Positions 42,417 through 50,612 of a stretch of DNA of 64,000 nt are shown one piece after another. Position 1 is the first letter of the stretch, and every line of letters starts with the position of its first letter. The stretch is from contig UBJR01000019.1 in assembly GCA_900465675.1 (NCBI GenBank), positions 62,001 to 126,000 of the forward strand, read 5' to 3'. The notes under the pieces were generated by a model, which was not told where the DNA came from, did not search any database, and saw only the letters and a program-made list of their open reading frames with translations. Both the position numbers and the translations under genes were made by a program. The stretch is from Hyphomicrobiales bacterium. Its GTDB lineage: Bacteria > Pseudomonadota > Alphaproteobacteria > Rhizobiales > Rhizobiaceae.

Positions 42417-45026
42417 CTACGCGACGTCGCTGTCTTTCAGATACTCCGGCAGCTTCGATTTCCATTCGCTCATGAGAATGAGCGAGCATTCGACCGTTGC
42501 GCCGTCATTCTGCACGAGCTGAAGCTGTCCCGCAGGAACCGTCGAATCCCAGGCGAAGCTCTCCGAGAGGAGTTTCAGAAGCTCGCGCTTGTAGGCGGTA
42601 TCGAGGTTATCCAACTGGTCGCCCTTGGTCTCCAGAACGGTGATGCGGGTGCTGCCGTTGTCGCGATTGGCGGCGAAGACGAAGTCGGGGTAGACCTTGG
42701 CCCGCTTCCAGCCTTGCAAGCCATATTGAGTCCGGGCGACGTTGCGATGCCACCACTTCAAGGCCTTGTCTTCATCCAGGTAGACGGCCACCTGTTGTTC
42801 GTCGCCATTGAGTTCGTTGGCAAAGACCGGAGAGAACAGGCTCTTCTCCAGAGGACTGCCATCACTCCGGGGAAGGTGCTGCAAGCTCGCGGGCTCGGGC
42901 ATTTCGTATTCGAAGGGCATACGCCAGTTCTTGCTATCGAGGCGAAGCCGGAACTGAATCCTTCCGGCCTTGACCCTCTCCCGGAACAGGCTCTCTGCCA
43001 GTCCTGTTCGGGCGGCATCCAGCTTGCGGCGCATCTCCTCGACAATCAGCCCGGCGAGCTCTCCGATCTTTTCGACGGTGAATCCACGCGCGACAAGGGC
43101 GCCTACCAGTTTCCCGACGATCGCTCGCCCCACGAAAGGATTCGGCACGAGGTCGGAAATCATCCGCACAGCGTAGGAAGGATCGAAGACGAGGCTTTCC
43201 GCAGCCGCTGCCACCCGCTCCGCCTTGAAATGCTCGCTCGTATCCGTGAGGCTGATGCGCTGAATCTGTCCTTCCGGGCGATGGGCGTTGTCCGGTATCC
43301 CGTCGGCGATGTCCTTGGGATCGAAGCCGCGCCAGTCCACATTGGCGAGAATGTCCGTCTCGTAATCGAGCGGACGGACATGCTCGCCATCCAAATGCAG
43401 AACCAGAGGCAGGTAAATGTCGGTCGATGTGAAATCCTTGCGGCGCTGGATGGTGCGACTAGCCTTCGCGGTGCTGGTGGCATCCGTCTGAACAACCCGC
43501 AGCACCAGATCGCCTAGCCCATCCCCTTCAAGAGCCTTCTTGATGGCATTCACGACGTCGCCAGTTCCGGCGTGATGGGTCACAACGTAGCATTCGTCCA
43601 GTTCCGGGAGTCCGGTTTTCATGGCAGCCGGCTGGCGCAGAATGCGGCCCACAAGCTGGGTCATGGCGTTGAGGTTTGAACTGGCGGCCAAGGAGCACAG
43701 GACATAGGCGAAGGGGCAGTCCCAGCCTTCCTGAAGCGCGGACTTGGTGATGATGGCCCGCACGCGGTTGGTAGGGGACAGGAGGTCGAGATTTTCCGGC
43801 TGGTTGAGGTCGTTCGTCTCCGCCGTCTTCACGGCAATTTCGGCCTCATCGAATCCTGCCGTCAGTAGCCATTCCTTCACGTCGTCGGAATGGATGAATT
43901 CGGCATTGCGCTGATCCTTGCCCGTCCGCTCCACCTGCACAAGCATGATGGGACGAATGTAGCGCCCGGTATCAGCCCTGAATTCGGCAGCCTTGGCATC
44001 TAGGAGGTCTAGCTGCTTGAGGGATTCATTCAGCGTGCTCTTCCAATCCGTTCCCTGCTTGGGAATGAGATTGAGCGGCATCTTGATCATGCCTTCGCCA
44101 TCAAGCTCCAGACCAGTCACCTCCACGAGCACATTGGAATAACGTGCCTCTCTGGGGTCGTTGCCGCCGCGTGGCTGGACATCGTGCGGCGTCGCCGTCA
44201 GTTCCAGCACGAAGCGCGGATTGAAGCCATAGAGCGTCTTGAAGGCAAGGTCGGAAACCGCCTTGTGTCCTTCATCAAGGACGACAACTGGACGGATGAT
44301 ACGCAGCGCGTTGCCCAGCGAATCTTTCACCATCGGGAACAGATCGTCGTAGCAATCGAGATTGCCGACGGCCTTGATCAGCTCGGCATGTGCCTTCTGA
44401 TCGCCCTCCGGGGGCGTGAATCCCGCGACGTCGCCGCGGTCCCGGAACATCTTCAATGTGTCCTTGGTCTCGCGGTTTGCGGACTGAAGCATGAGCAGCA
44501 TCACGCAGAGCTGCCCCTCGACATCGCGGGCGTCAAGCCGTTCGGATTTCTCCATGATCTTCACGCGTCCCGCAGCGGCGCGGTCGAGAACCTGACGATA
44601 CGGGTCCTGCCGGTCCTTCAGCCGCTTCAGGGTCTGGCTGTAGATGGCCTCGTTCGGCACGATCCAGAGCACGAATCCTGTATTCCTGTTCAGGAACCGT
44701 CCGAAAATCCGCGAGAGCGCGTTGGCCGCCAAATAGGTCTTGCCGCCGCCCGTCGGAATTTTGAAGACCGCGTTCGGCACGGTACGCCCGATCCCGTCCA
44801 CTCTAGGCGAAAAGGGAATGGCGGCGCGCGACGTCGGCAACCTGCCTGCAGTCCCCATGCGCTCCCATGCCTTCTTGGCATAGTCTGGGAGCTCGATACC
44901 GAGATCGGGCTGTTCGGCCACAAGCGCTGCCACCTTATCGGCCTTGCCTTTCTCATCACCCAAGATGTCGAGATAGGCGTCCAGTACCTCCAGTACACGC
45001 TTCTGGTAGTCTAGCTCGCGCAACAT
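42417..45026 (-). CDS. type III restriction endonuclease subunit Res
   Basis: This 869-residue SF2 helicase-nuclease cuts unmodified DNA after ATP-driven communication between inverted sites, in complex with Mod. Helicase motifs are clear: P-T-G-G-G-K-T at 91-97, V-V-L-D-E-G-H-K (DEAD-box position), L-T-A-T-P, Q-E-G-W-D-C-P and Q-L-V-G-R-I-L-R. The C-terminal nuclease has Y-P-D-F (Asp781) and E-T-K (Glu799, Lys801), a PD-ExK pattern. It is a little shorter than EcoP15I Res but complete in motifs. The ATG at 45026 has GGAGC upstream and follows the mod stop by 5 bases. Confidence 0.92.
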   Translation of the reverse strand: MLRELDYQKRVLEVLDAYLDILGDEKGKADKVAALVAEQPDLGIELPDYAKKAWERMGTAGRLPTSRAAIPFSPRVDGIGRTVPNAVFKIPTGGGKTYLAANALSRIFGRFLNRNTGFVLWIVPNEAIYSQTLKRLKDRQDPYRQVLDRAAAGRVKIMEKSERLDARDVEGQLCVMLLMLQSANRETKDTLKMFRDRGDVAGFTPPEGDQKAHAELIKAVGNLDCYDDLFPMVKDSLGNALRIIRPVVVLDEGHKAVSDLAFKTLYGFNPRFVLELTATPHDVQPRGGNDPREARYSNVLVEVTGLELDGEGMIKMPLNLIPKQGTDWKSTLNESLKQLDLLDAKAAEFRADTGRYIRPIMLVQVERTGKDQRNAEFIHSDDVKEWLLTAGFDEAEIAVKTAETNDLNQPENLDLLSPTNRVRAIITKSALQEGWDCPFAYVLCSLAASSNLNAMTQLVGRILRQPAAMKTGLPELDECYVVTHHAGTGDVVNAIKKALEGDGLGDLVLRVVQTDATSTAKASRTIQRRKDFTSTDIYLPLVLHLDGEHVRPLDYETDILANVDWRGFDPKDIADGIPDNAHRPEGQIQRISLTDTSEHFKAERVAAAAESLVFDPSYAVRMISDLVPNPFVGRAIVGKLVGALVARGFTVEKIGELAGLIVEEMRRKLDAARTGLAESLFRERVKAGRIQFRLRLDSKNWRMPFEYEMPEPASLQHLPRSDGSPLEKSLFSPVFANELNGDEQQVAVYLDEDKALKWWHRNVARTQYGLQGWKRAKVYPDFVFAANRDNGSTRITVLETKGDQLDNLDTAYKRELLKLLSESFAWDSTVPAGQLQLVQNDGATVECSLILMSEWKSKLPEYLKDSDVA

Positions 45027-45031
45027 CGCGG

Positions 45032-46834
45032 TTAGCTCCGCTCAATGCGGTAGAGCGCGAAGGGTAGAGGAACGAACTCCACAGGAAGGTTTTCCTCTGC
45101 CAACAGTTTCTGGGATACGTAACGGGCCGGAGCCAACACTAGGTGTCGTTCGCCGGGATAGGCAGCCGCCATCTCTCTTGCTTTCGCAAGTGTCAGTGCT
45201 GCCTCTGGCGATTTGAGCCATTCAAGGTCCGGTTTGTAGAGCAGCCAAATATGCTGTCCGCCGCTGGAGCCAAGATAGCCCTTGTCTAGCAGGGCGACCG
45301 CCGGATCGAAGGCGCGGTTGGTAGCAGTGTGGAACAACACTGATCCAAGAGCGGCAGTCTCCGGCAAGGTGTCGCCTGTCAGGATCTTATCCAACTCCAC
45401 AGCAGCACCGAGACTGCAATAGGTGAATTCACCGCCCAGTCCTTCAGTCCGCTCTGCGACGATCCTTTCTCCGGTCACGATCAGCTCCGAATCCTTGATT
45501 TCCTTCCTGATGCCGTCGAATTCGTGACCATGCAGATTTTCGATTGCGTGAACCTTGTCCGTTACGGCACCTGGCTTTTCCAGTGTCCGCCAACTTATGC
45601 GCTCTCGGAAAAGTTCGGTCCTCTGAGTGCCCTTGAAGTCGTATCCATTGATAATGCGGCGCACACGCTCTGCTGTCAGCGTATCAGCATTAACGTTTTC
45701 CTCTTCATCCATCTGCACGAGGATAAAACGTCTTGAACCGCCGTCATTTTTGTTGAGGTTCAGCAAAGCGTGCGCCGTCGTTCCGGAACCAGCAAAGCTA
45801 TCAAGGACAAGGCTATCCGGCCGCGTTGCTATAGATAGGATCTTCTCCAAGAGGCGGACGGGCTTCGGTGTTTGGAACGGCACACCTAGGTTGAATGCGG
45901 CGAGTTCTTTGGCCGCTTCGTCAGTATGACCGGAATTTGTGTGGGGCCACCAAGTGGTCGGAACTACCGTCCCGGCATACTTCAGGTATCGCTTGTAGGA
46001 AGGAGCCCCATCACCGTTCTTTCCAAAGTAAGCCAGCCCCTTTTCCACCATCTCAAGCCACTGCTTTTCTTCCCTCGACCAGCAGCGCCCCGGCGGCGGT
46101 AAGCGAATCGAGCCTTTTTCAGTCGTGATGGGGTAGGAGAGGTTCTCTCTTATGTTTGGAGCGTCCCAAGGTATGGCGCGCCAAGCACCTTCAGGGTCGT
46201 TGTCGGGATTGGAATACTGTTTAGCTTGATCCTCATCCCTAGGAAGCTGGTTTCTCAGATGCTTCCATGTCTCTGGCGCCTTAGAATAGACCAGGATGTA
46301 GTTGTGAGAGTTCGAAACAGTTGCGTCATTTGATACCGAATAGCGCGCCTGCCAAGCGATCGAGGCAACGAAGGCGTCCTCTCCGAAAATCTCATCCAGC
46401 AGAAGCTTTCCTCGGTGACTTTCATTGTCATCGAGCGTAATCCAGATGCTGCCATCTTCTGCAAGGAGCTCTTCGAGGAGCCGAAGCCTTGGCCACATCA
46501 TGGCACACCACTTATCGTGACGAAGGCCGTCATCGACTCCAATAGGGTTGGCGGCAAGCCATTCCTTGATCACTGGCGAATTGACGTTGTCGTTGTAGGC
46601 CCAACCCTCGTTTCCAGTATTGTATGGCGGGTCGATGAAGATGCAGTCCACCTTGCCAGCGTAGATAGGTAACAGTGCCTTCAGGGCATGAAGGTTGTCA
46701 CCCTGGACGATGAGATTGCCGTCGAGCCGTGGCTCGCCGATCCCCTTTTCCGGATGAATTTCAAGAGGACGGAATGGAACCGACAAGTGATGATTGTAGA
46801 CGAATTCCTTACCCTTGAAATTCAGCTCCGTCAT
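45032..46834 (-). CDS. type III modification DNA methyltransferase Mod
   Basis: The product is a 600-residue beta-class amino-methyltransferase (motif IV precedes motif I). The catalytic D-P-P-Y-N-T-G is at 68-74, the SAM-binding S-F-A-G-S-G-T-T at 346-353, and the target-recognition region lies between them. D-P-P-Y points to N6-adenine methylation in type III systems. It both protects host sites and gives the Res subunit its recognition sequence. Two ATGs are possible; the second (46834) starts the M-T-E-L-N-F-K-G sequence and has a G-rich site upstream. It is the first gene of the mod-res pair. The recognised sequence cannot be read from the protein. Confidence 0.92.
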   Translation of the reverse strand: MTELNFKGKEFVYNHHLSVPFRPLEIHPEKGIGEPRLDGNLIVQGDNLHALKALLPIYAGKVDCIFIDPPYNTGNEGWAYNDNVNSPVIKEWLAANPIGVDDGLRHDKWCAMMWPRLRLLEELLAEDGSIWITLDDNESHRGKLLLDEIFGEDAFVASIAWQARYSVSNDATVSNSHNYILVYSKAPETWKHLRNQLPRDEDQAKQYSNPDNDPEGAWRAIPWDAPNIRENLSYPITTEKGSIRLPPPGRCWSREEKQWLEMVEKGLAYFGKNGDGAPSYKRYLKYAGTVVPTTWWPHTNSGHTDEAAKELAAFNLGVPFQTPKPVRLLEKILSIATRPDSLVLDSFAGSGTTAHALLNLNKNDGGSRRFILVQMDEEENVNADTLTAERVRRIINGYDFKGTQRTELFRERISWRTLEKPGAVTDKVHAIENLHGHEFDGIRKEIKDSELIVTGERIVAERTEGLGGEFTYCSLGAAVELDKILTGDTLPETAALGSVLFHTATNRAFDPAVALLDKGYLGSSGGQHIWLLYKPDLEWLKSPEAALTLAKAREMAAAYPGERHLVLAPARYVSQKLLAEENLPVEFVPLPFALYRIERS

Positions 46835-47334
46835 CGTGGCCCCCATCGTCTTCCGGTATCAAATCAAGCCCACTTAGAATCCTTGCCGCCCCAAAACGCA
46901 AGGTCGAAGGGCGCACCAGTCCACTGTGGTGTTCCGGGAGGGGTATGGAATGCGGAGTCGGGGGCAGTCAGTCCCGCGTCCGAGGGCAGCGCTTTGCTGA
47001 CACTCCTGTGGCTGCCACCGGGAACCGATCGCCGGATGCGCGAATTCCCGCGTTCCCGCCGATGGCGGCGCTATGCTGAACGCTCCGATATGCTCATCAT
47101 GATTGGGTCCCGGAACACTCCAGGCCCTCTCTTCGGTGCCTCTGGACTGTCGGCGTCAAGACGACATGAATCCTTACGCGCGAGGATATGCCGGCTACAT
47201 GAACTTCAAGTCCCGGCGCGCGTTGCCTGATGAACGTTTCGGGGTGGGTTCGGATACGGCAACACTCGCCAGACGCGCTGTACGGGCCTGAATCCGGCCT
47301 TCAATTTGTGGACACAGGCCGTTTCCGGCCAAAA
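46835..47334. other. 500-base gap between mod and the relaxase gene
   Basis: No gene is supported here; the short plus-strand frames lack family features. The gap holds the mod promoter and the 3' end of the mob transcript. Two AAGGATTC copies (46877-46885 and 47168-47175, as the complement) fall here. A transfer origin could lie here or in the gap upstream of the relaxase operon, but no clear nick-site-like inverted repeat was identified. Confidence 0.4.
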
Positions 47335-48645
47335 TCACGGTCTCGGGCGGGGTCGCCCGGAAGGAGACGGCAGCGTCTCCGGGAGCCTTAGCTTCGCCAG
47401 TTCCCGCCAGGCGGCGTCGCGCTGGATGCCGACTTCGGCAAGGCTATGCTCCATGTTGCAGCGCCTCTCTTCCGCCGCTCTTCGCGCCGCGTCGGCGGCA
47501 CTGGCACGTTCGGCTGCCGCCGCTGCCTGATCCCGGAGCAGGGACATTTCCGCATCCACCGACTGACGGATTCGATCCTGAACCTTCGATCGCCGGAATC
47601 CATCCCAAAGCGAGCGCAGCAGGCCCGGTAGCCGTTGAATCCTTGCCGCTGCCTTCTGGACCCGTTCCGCCTCTGCCCGGACACGCGCCATCATGCTCCT
47701 TGCGCGCCGCTGTTCGGCAACCGCTCGGTCCTGCGCAACCAGCGCGGCGGCGGCCGCCTCCTTCGCGGCTTCCATCTGGCGCATGGATTCGGCCTTTGCG
47801 GCGTCCGCTTCGGCTCGGAGTTTTCCGGCATCTGCTACGGCGGTTGCCGTCAGGGTCTCAGTTTCAATCTTCGTGCGGGCGACGAAGGATTCGACCTTCC
47901 TTTGGATAGCGTCTGCACGATCGAGAGAGGCGCGCAGCGCGTTCGCCTGCGTCCTCTCTGCCTGCCACTCGGCACGCGTCAGGCGACGTCGCGCGGGGCC
48001 AAGGCGGGTCAGGCCGCACTGCACCGCCACGGTCTCGAAATATGAATCCTGCCAGGCGCGCATGGCAGCACGGTAGGCAGCGTCACCACGGCGGTTCAGC
48101 GTCTTTGAATCCTCATCTGCACCGGGACCGGCTTGCATGACCGCAGTCTTGGCAGCTTGCCCCGGATGAAGCGCCGCTGCCCTCAGGTCCTGCGATGGCG
48201 GCAAGATGTAGGCGTGAAGGTGCCAGTAGGTTTCATCCTCATGCCGGACAACGGAGACGAGAGCATCGCCATACAGCTCCCTAAGCCAGTCCACCGTCAG
48301 TTCCTCCCAATGATCGACTTCGGCCCGCTTCCGAAGATCGGCATGGACTTCATCGACGGTATGCGGATGGCTGGCGACGACCGTCAGCAGGGTGTGCTGA
48401 TCAACGCGAATCTTACGCGGCTTCCCGCCCTTCGGTGTTGTACGCGCTGCGTCGGCAGCCACATCGTGCAAGGATTCGACCTCTTCCGGACTCACTCCGT
48501 AAATGACAATCGGGGCTCCCGGAGACCGGACATGGATAGACGCCGCCGGATCGCGGCGCGCCTCCGCCAGCACGAATCCTGTCGAACGCCCCTTGGTGTC
48601 CGGCTTTCTTGCGTAGGATTCGAGATGGACGAATTGAAAGGCCAT
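47335..48645 (-). CDS. MobV/Pre-type plasmid mobilisation relaxase
   Basis: The product is a 436-residue protein. The N-terminal ~220 residues resemble the Mob/Pre (MobV) relaxase domain; the key motif H-E-D-E-T-Y-W-H-L-H at 135-144 fits the family's H-x-D-E-x-x-x-H-x-H-like metal and active-site arrangement that nicks DNA at oriT. From about residue 225 to 425 the chain is a long Ala/Glu/Arg-rich coiled coil, as in other MobV proteins. It follows a 93-residue gene by 6 bases, suggesting translational coupling. With a tyrosine recombinase present, it makes the element a candidate integrative mobilisable element. oriT is not identified. Confidence 0.8.
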   Translation of the reverse strand: MAFQFVHLESYARKPDTKGRSTGFVLAEARRDPAASIHVRSPGAPIVIYGVSPEEVESLHDVAADAARTTPKGGKPRKIRVDQHTLLTVVASHPHTVDEVHADLRKRAEVDHWEELTVDWLRELYGDALVSVVRHEDETYWHLHAYILPPSQDLRAAALHPGQAAKTAVMQAGPGADEDSKTLNRRGDAAYRAAMRAWQDSYFETVAVQCGLTRLGPARRRLTRAEWQAERTQANALRASLDRADAIQRKVESFVARTKIETETLTATAVADAGKLRAEADAAKAESMRQMEAAKEAAAAALVAQDRAVAEQRRARSMMARVRAEAERVQKAAARIQRLPGLLRSLWDGFRRSKVQDRIRQSVDAEMSLLRDQAAAAAERASAADAARRAAEERRCNMEHSLAEVGIQRDAAWRELAKLRLPETLPSPSGRPRPRP

Positions 48646-48651
48646 GCGCCG

Positions 48652-48933
48652 TCACCTGTTCAGATAGGCGACGGCCTGAGCATTGCTTTCCTCATCACGA
48701 TCGAAGCCGATGTCCCGGCGATGTCGAACAACCCACTGCTCTACATCCGGATCGGCCCAGCCGCCTAAATGATATGCGGCGCAGTCAAGACAAAGCCAGC
48801 GGCTATCAGAGGTTTGAACGTCCGGCGCGGCCTCGCAATGCGGGAGGATGTTCATGACTGTCCCGTCGCCGAACCTGATGACTGCTTGCCCTTCGCATTC
48901 CGGCGCAATGGTCGGTGACTGATGTTTTTGCAT
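48652..48933 (-). CDS. hypothetical protein, 93 residues, upstream of relaxase
   Basis: The ATG at 48933 has GGGAGG 7 bases upstream. The product is acidic in its middle part, with a short Cys motif (W-L-C-L-D-C-A-A-Y-H-L-G-G-W) near residues 53-66 that might bind a metal, and a C-terminal W-V-V-R-H-R-R-D-I-G-F-D-R-D-E segment. It ends 6 bases before the relaxase start, so the two are probably one operon. A mobilisation accessory role is possible from position only. Confidence 0.6.
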   Translation of the reverse strand: MQKHQSPTIAPECEGQAVIRFGDGTVMNILPHCEAAPDVQTSDSRWLCLDCAAYHLGGWADPDVEQWVVRHRRDIGFDRDEESNAQAVAYLNR

Positions 48934-49048
48934 GTGGATCCTCCCGAATGGCGTTGATGAAAGAATCGTGACTGCCGGCGGAGCCAGGAACAAGAAGATT
49001 TAGTGACCGACTAAACCTTTTCCTTCCCAACCCCTTGAGGGTCTCCAG

Positions 49049-49246
49049 TCAAAGCATCGGCTCTTCGAGGAGGCCTTCAGCCGGACCATGCCGTGGGAGC
49101 GGCAAGAAGCCGTCGTCACATCGACGACGAGCATGGGCCACATTGGAGGCACGCGTTGGCAGGCCGACTACCACATGCGGCACGCGCTTGCGTTTGTAGT
49201 CCATTACCGCATCATCCATATGTTTTCGTTTACTTATCTCCGACAT
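49049..49246 (-). CDS. possible small basic protein, 65 residues
   Basis: The ATG at 49246 overlaps the last 17 bases of the polymerase-like gene in another frame, which could allow coupled translation. The product is rich in Lys and Arg (S-K-R-K-H, D-Y-K-R-K-R, A-R-R-R). There is only a weak G-rich ribosome-binding site and no recognised family. It is listed because position and overlap are plausible, but it may not be a gene. Confidence 0.3.
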   Translation of the reverse strand: MSEISKRKHMDDAVMDYKRKRVPHVVVGLPTRASNVAHARRRCDDGFLPLPRHGPAEGLLEEPML

Positions 49247-50465
49247 GCGCCCTTGCCCGTTCGAAGGCCGTCTTCATGGTCACGACCAGTTCATCCTTCG
49301 CCGTTTCCGGGACGATGAAGCTATCATGAACTGGCAGCACGACGATCCCCTTCTTCACGCACATCTCCGCCAGGACGAAGCGGCACATCTCCGAATCCAC
49401 GTTCTGCAATCGCAGCCCAATGCCGCTATGGAAGTAGCGCGCCACGTTCGGATGCCGATTCTTCATCTCGTGGATCAGGTCGCGGGCGGATACTTCGCAG
49501 CCGTCAAGGTATGGAAGCAGCGCGCCATGTGCCTGATAATAGCCCGAAGCATTCAGGAGCACATTGAAGGCGATCTTGCACAGCTTCCTGTCCCAACCAG
49601 GAAGCGTGTAGGCATCGCCATCCAGGTGCTCTCCGGCAAGCGCATACAGCAGCCTCGGGTGAAGCTGCTCGTAATCGACCTCCGTCGTGCGCTGGCCGTC
49701 GAGAATGAAATGCTGCCGATCCTTCGACTTCACCGACTGCCACCAGCCGCCATAGAAGCGCCCTCCGTGGGTCCAGCCGCCATTGAACACCCGGTACAGA
49801 GACAGCATGTCCGGATACACCGAATGCTCCCCGAACCGGATCACGTCGCCATCGAAATGGGCGTCGGGTGCATTCAGGGAAATGTCCGCCTCTCCGATCA
49901 GGCGGTTCACCTTCTCCACCAACTTACGCTCCCGATGCGTCCGTTCGGTATCCCGGTAGGCAACGAGGGAGCCCACTGAATCCTTCAGCCGGATCAGCTC
50001 GCCCGGCTTCCGACGGAGTTTCACCATGCTGGTACCCGCAAGCCAGGCTGCGGGCCGATAGCTCGACTGAATCCCAGTCGCCCGTCCTCCGGGCTGAAGA
50101 TCATGGTCGACAAGGATTCCAGCGGCGACGAGGGCATCCACAGCAGGCACGACGGTGTCATAGGTGAACTCACGGCCCCGGTATCGGCTGCTCTCCGTCC
50201 ACCAACCCTTGCGGCGGGAATAGGAGATCCGGCGGAGCGGTTCGCGGCGTGCCGACATGATGGCATCGGCGACAATGACGGCCTGCACGTGCGCGGCCTT
50301 CGCCGACCGCGCGGTTGGCATGGAAACGTGCTGGCCGATTTCATCGGCATCGACCGACCAATCGAGGCAGAGCAACCTGTCCCGATCTCCCGGCCAAATT
50401 TGTTGACGCTGCAGGGTGTGAAGTTCTGATGTCCGGGCTGGCCTATCTACCAGCCCCCGGCTCAC
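49230..50465 (-). CDS. divergent family-A DNA polymerase-like protein
   Basis: The product is a 411-residue protein with no characterised close relative known to me, but all palm/fingers motifs of family-A polymerases can be placed. Motif A is E-V-D-Y-E-Q-L-H-P-R-L-L (Asp264; compare D-Y-S-Q-I-E-x-R in Pol I). Motif B-like R-K-L-C-K-I-A-F-N is at 293-301. The L-Q-N-V-D-S-E-M helix is near 353, and motif C is V-H-D-S-F-I-V-P (His380-Asp381). No exonuclease domain is seen; the N-terminal 200 residues are unassigned. The GTG at 50465 is the longest start and has only a weak ribosome-binding site, so the true start may lie further in. It could copy DNA during transfer or replication of the element, or be a repair or defence enzyme. 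Confidence 0.68.
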   Translation of the reverse strand: MSRGLVDRPARTSELHTLQRQQIWPGDRDRLLCLDWSVDADEIGQHVSMPTARSAKAAHVQAVIVADAIMSARREPLRRISYSRRKGWWTESSRYRGREFTYDTVVPAVDALVAAGILVDHDLQPGGRATGIQSSYRPAAWLAGTSMVKLRRKPGELIRLKDSVGSLVAYRDTERTHRERKLVEKVNRLIGEADISLNAPDAHFDGDVIRFGEHSVYPDMLSLYRVFNGGWTHGGRFYGGWWQSVKSKDRQHFILDGQRTTEVDYEQLHPRLLYALAGEHLDGDAYTLPGWDRKLCKIAFNVLLNASGYYQAHGALLPYLDGCEVSARDLIHEMKNRHPNVARYFHSGIGLRLQNVDSEMCRFVLAEMCVKKGIVVLPVHDSFIVPETAKDELVVTMKTAFERARAHVGDK

Positions 50466-50525
50466 CGACCCGTTCTGTGGGTCTTTACAACTTCAGCGCC
50501 GACGTTCAACATTTTCGAACACACC

Positions 50526-50574
50526 TTGAAAAGACCGCCGGAGGGTTCCAGCCCAATGATGGCGGTCTTTTCAA
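50526..50574 (-). terminator. terminator after the integrase gene
   Basis: A 14-bp perfect stem, TTGAAAAGACCGCC with its complement and a 21-base loop, lies 39 bases past the integrase stop codon. The A/T ends give a U-run on either strand, so it also shields the polymerase-like gene from read-through. Confidence 0.75.
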
Positions 50575-50612
50575 TGGTCAATCGTCGGCGAGCATAGGTC
50601 AAGCGACCCGAG

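Noticed and set aside
46688..47291. Plus-strand frames between mod and mob (180 and 62 codons)
   Set aside because: The first overlaps mod antisense and neither has a good ribosome-binding site or recognisable domain.
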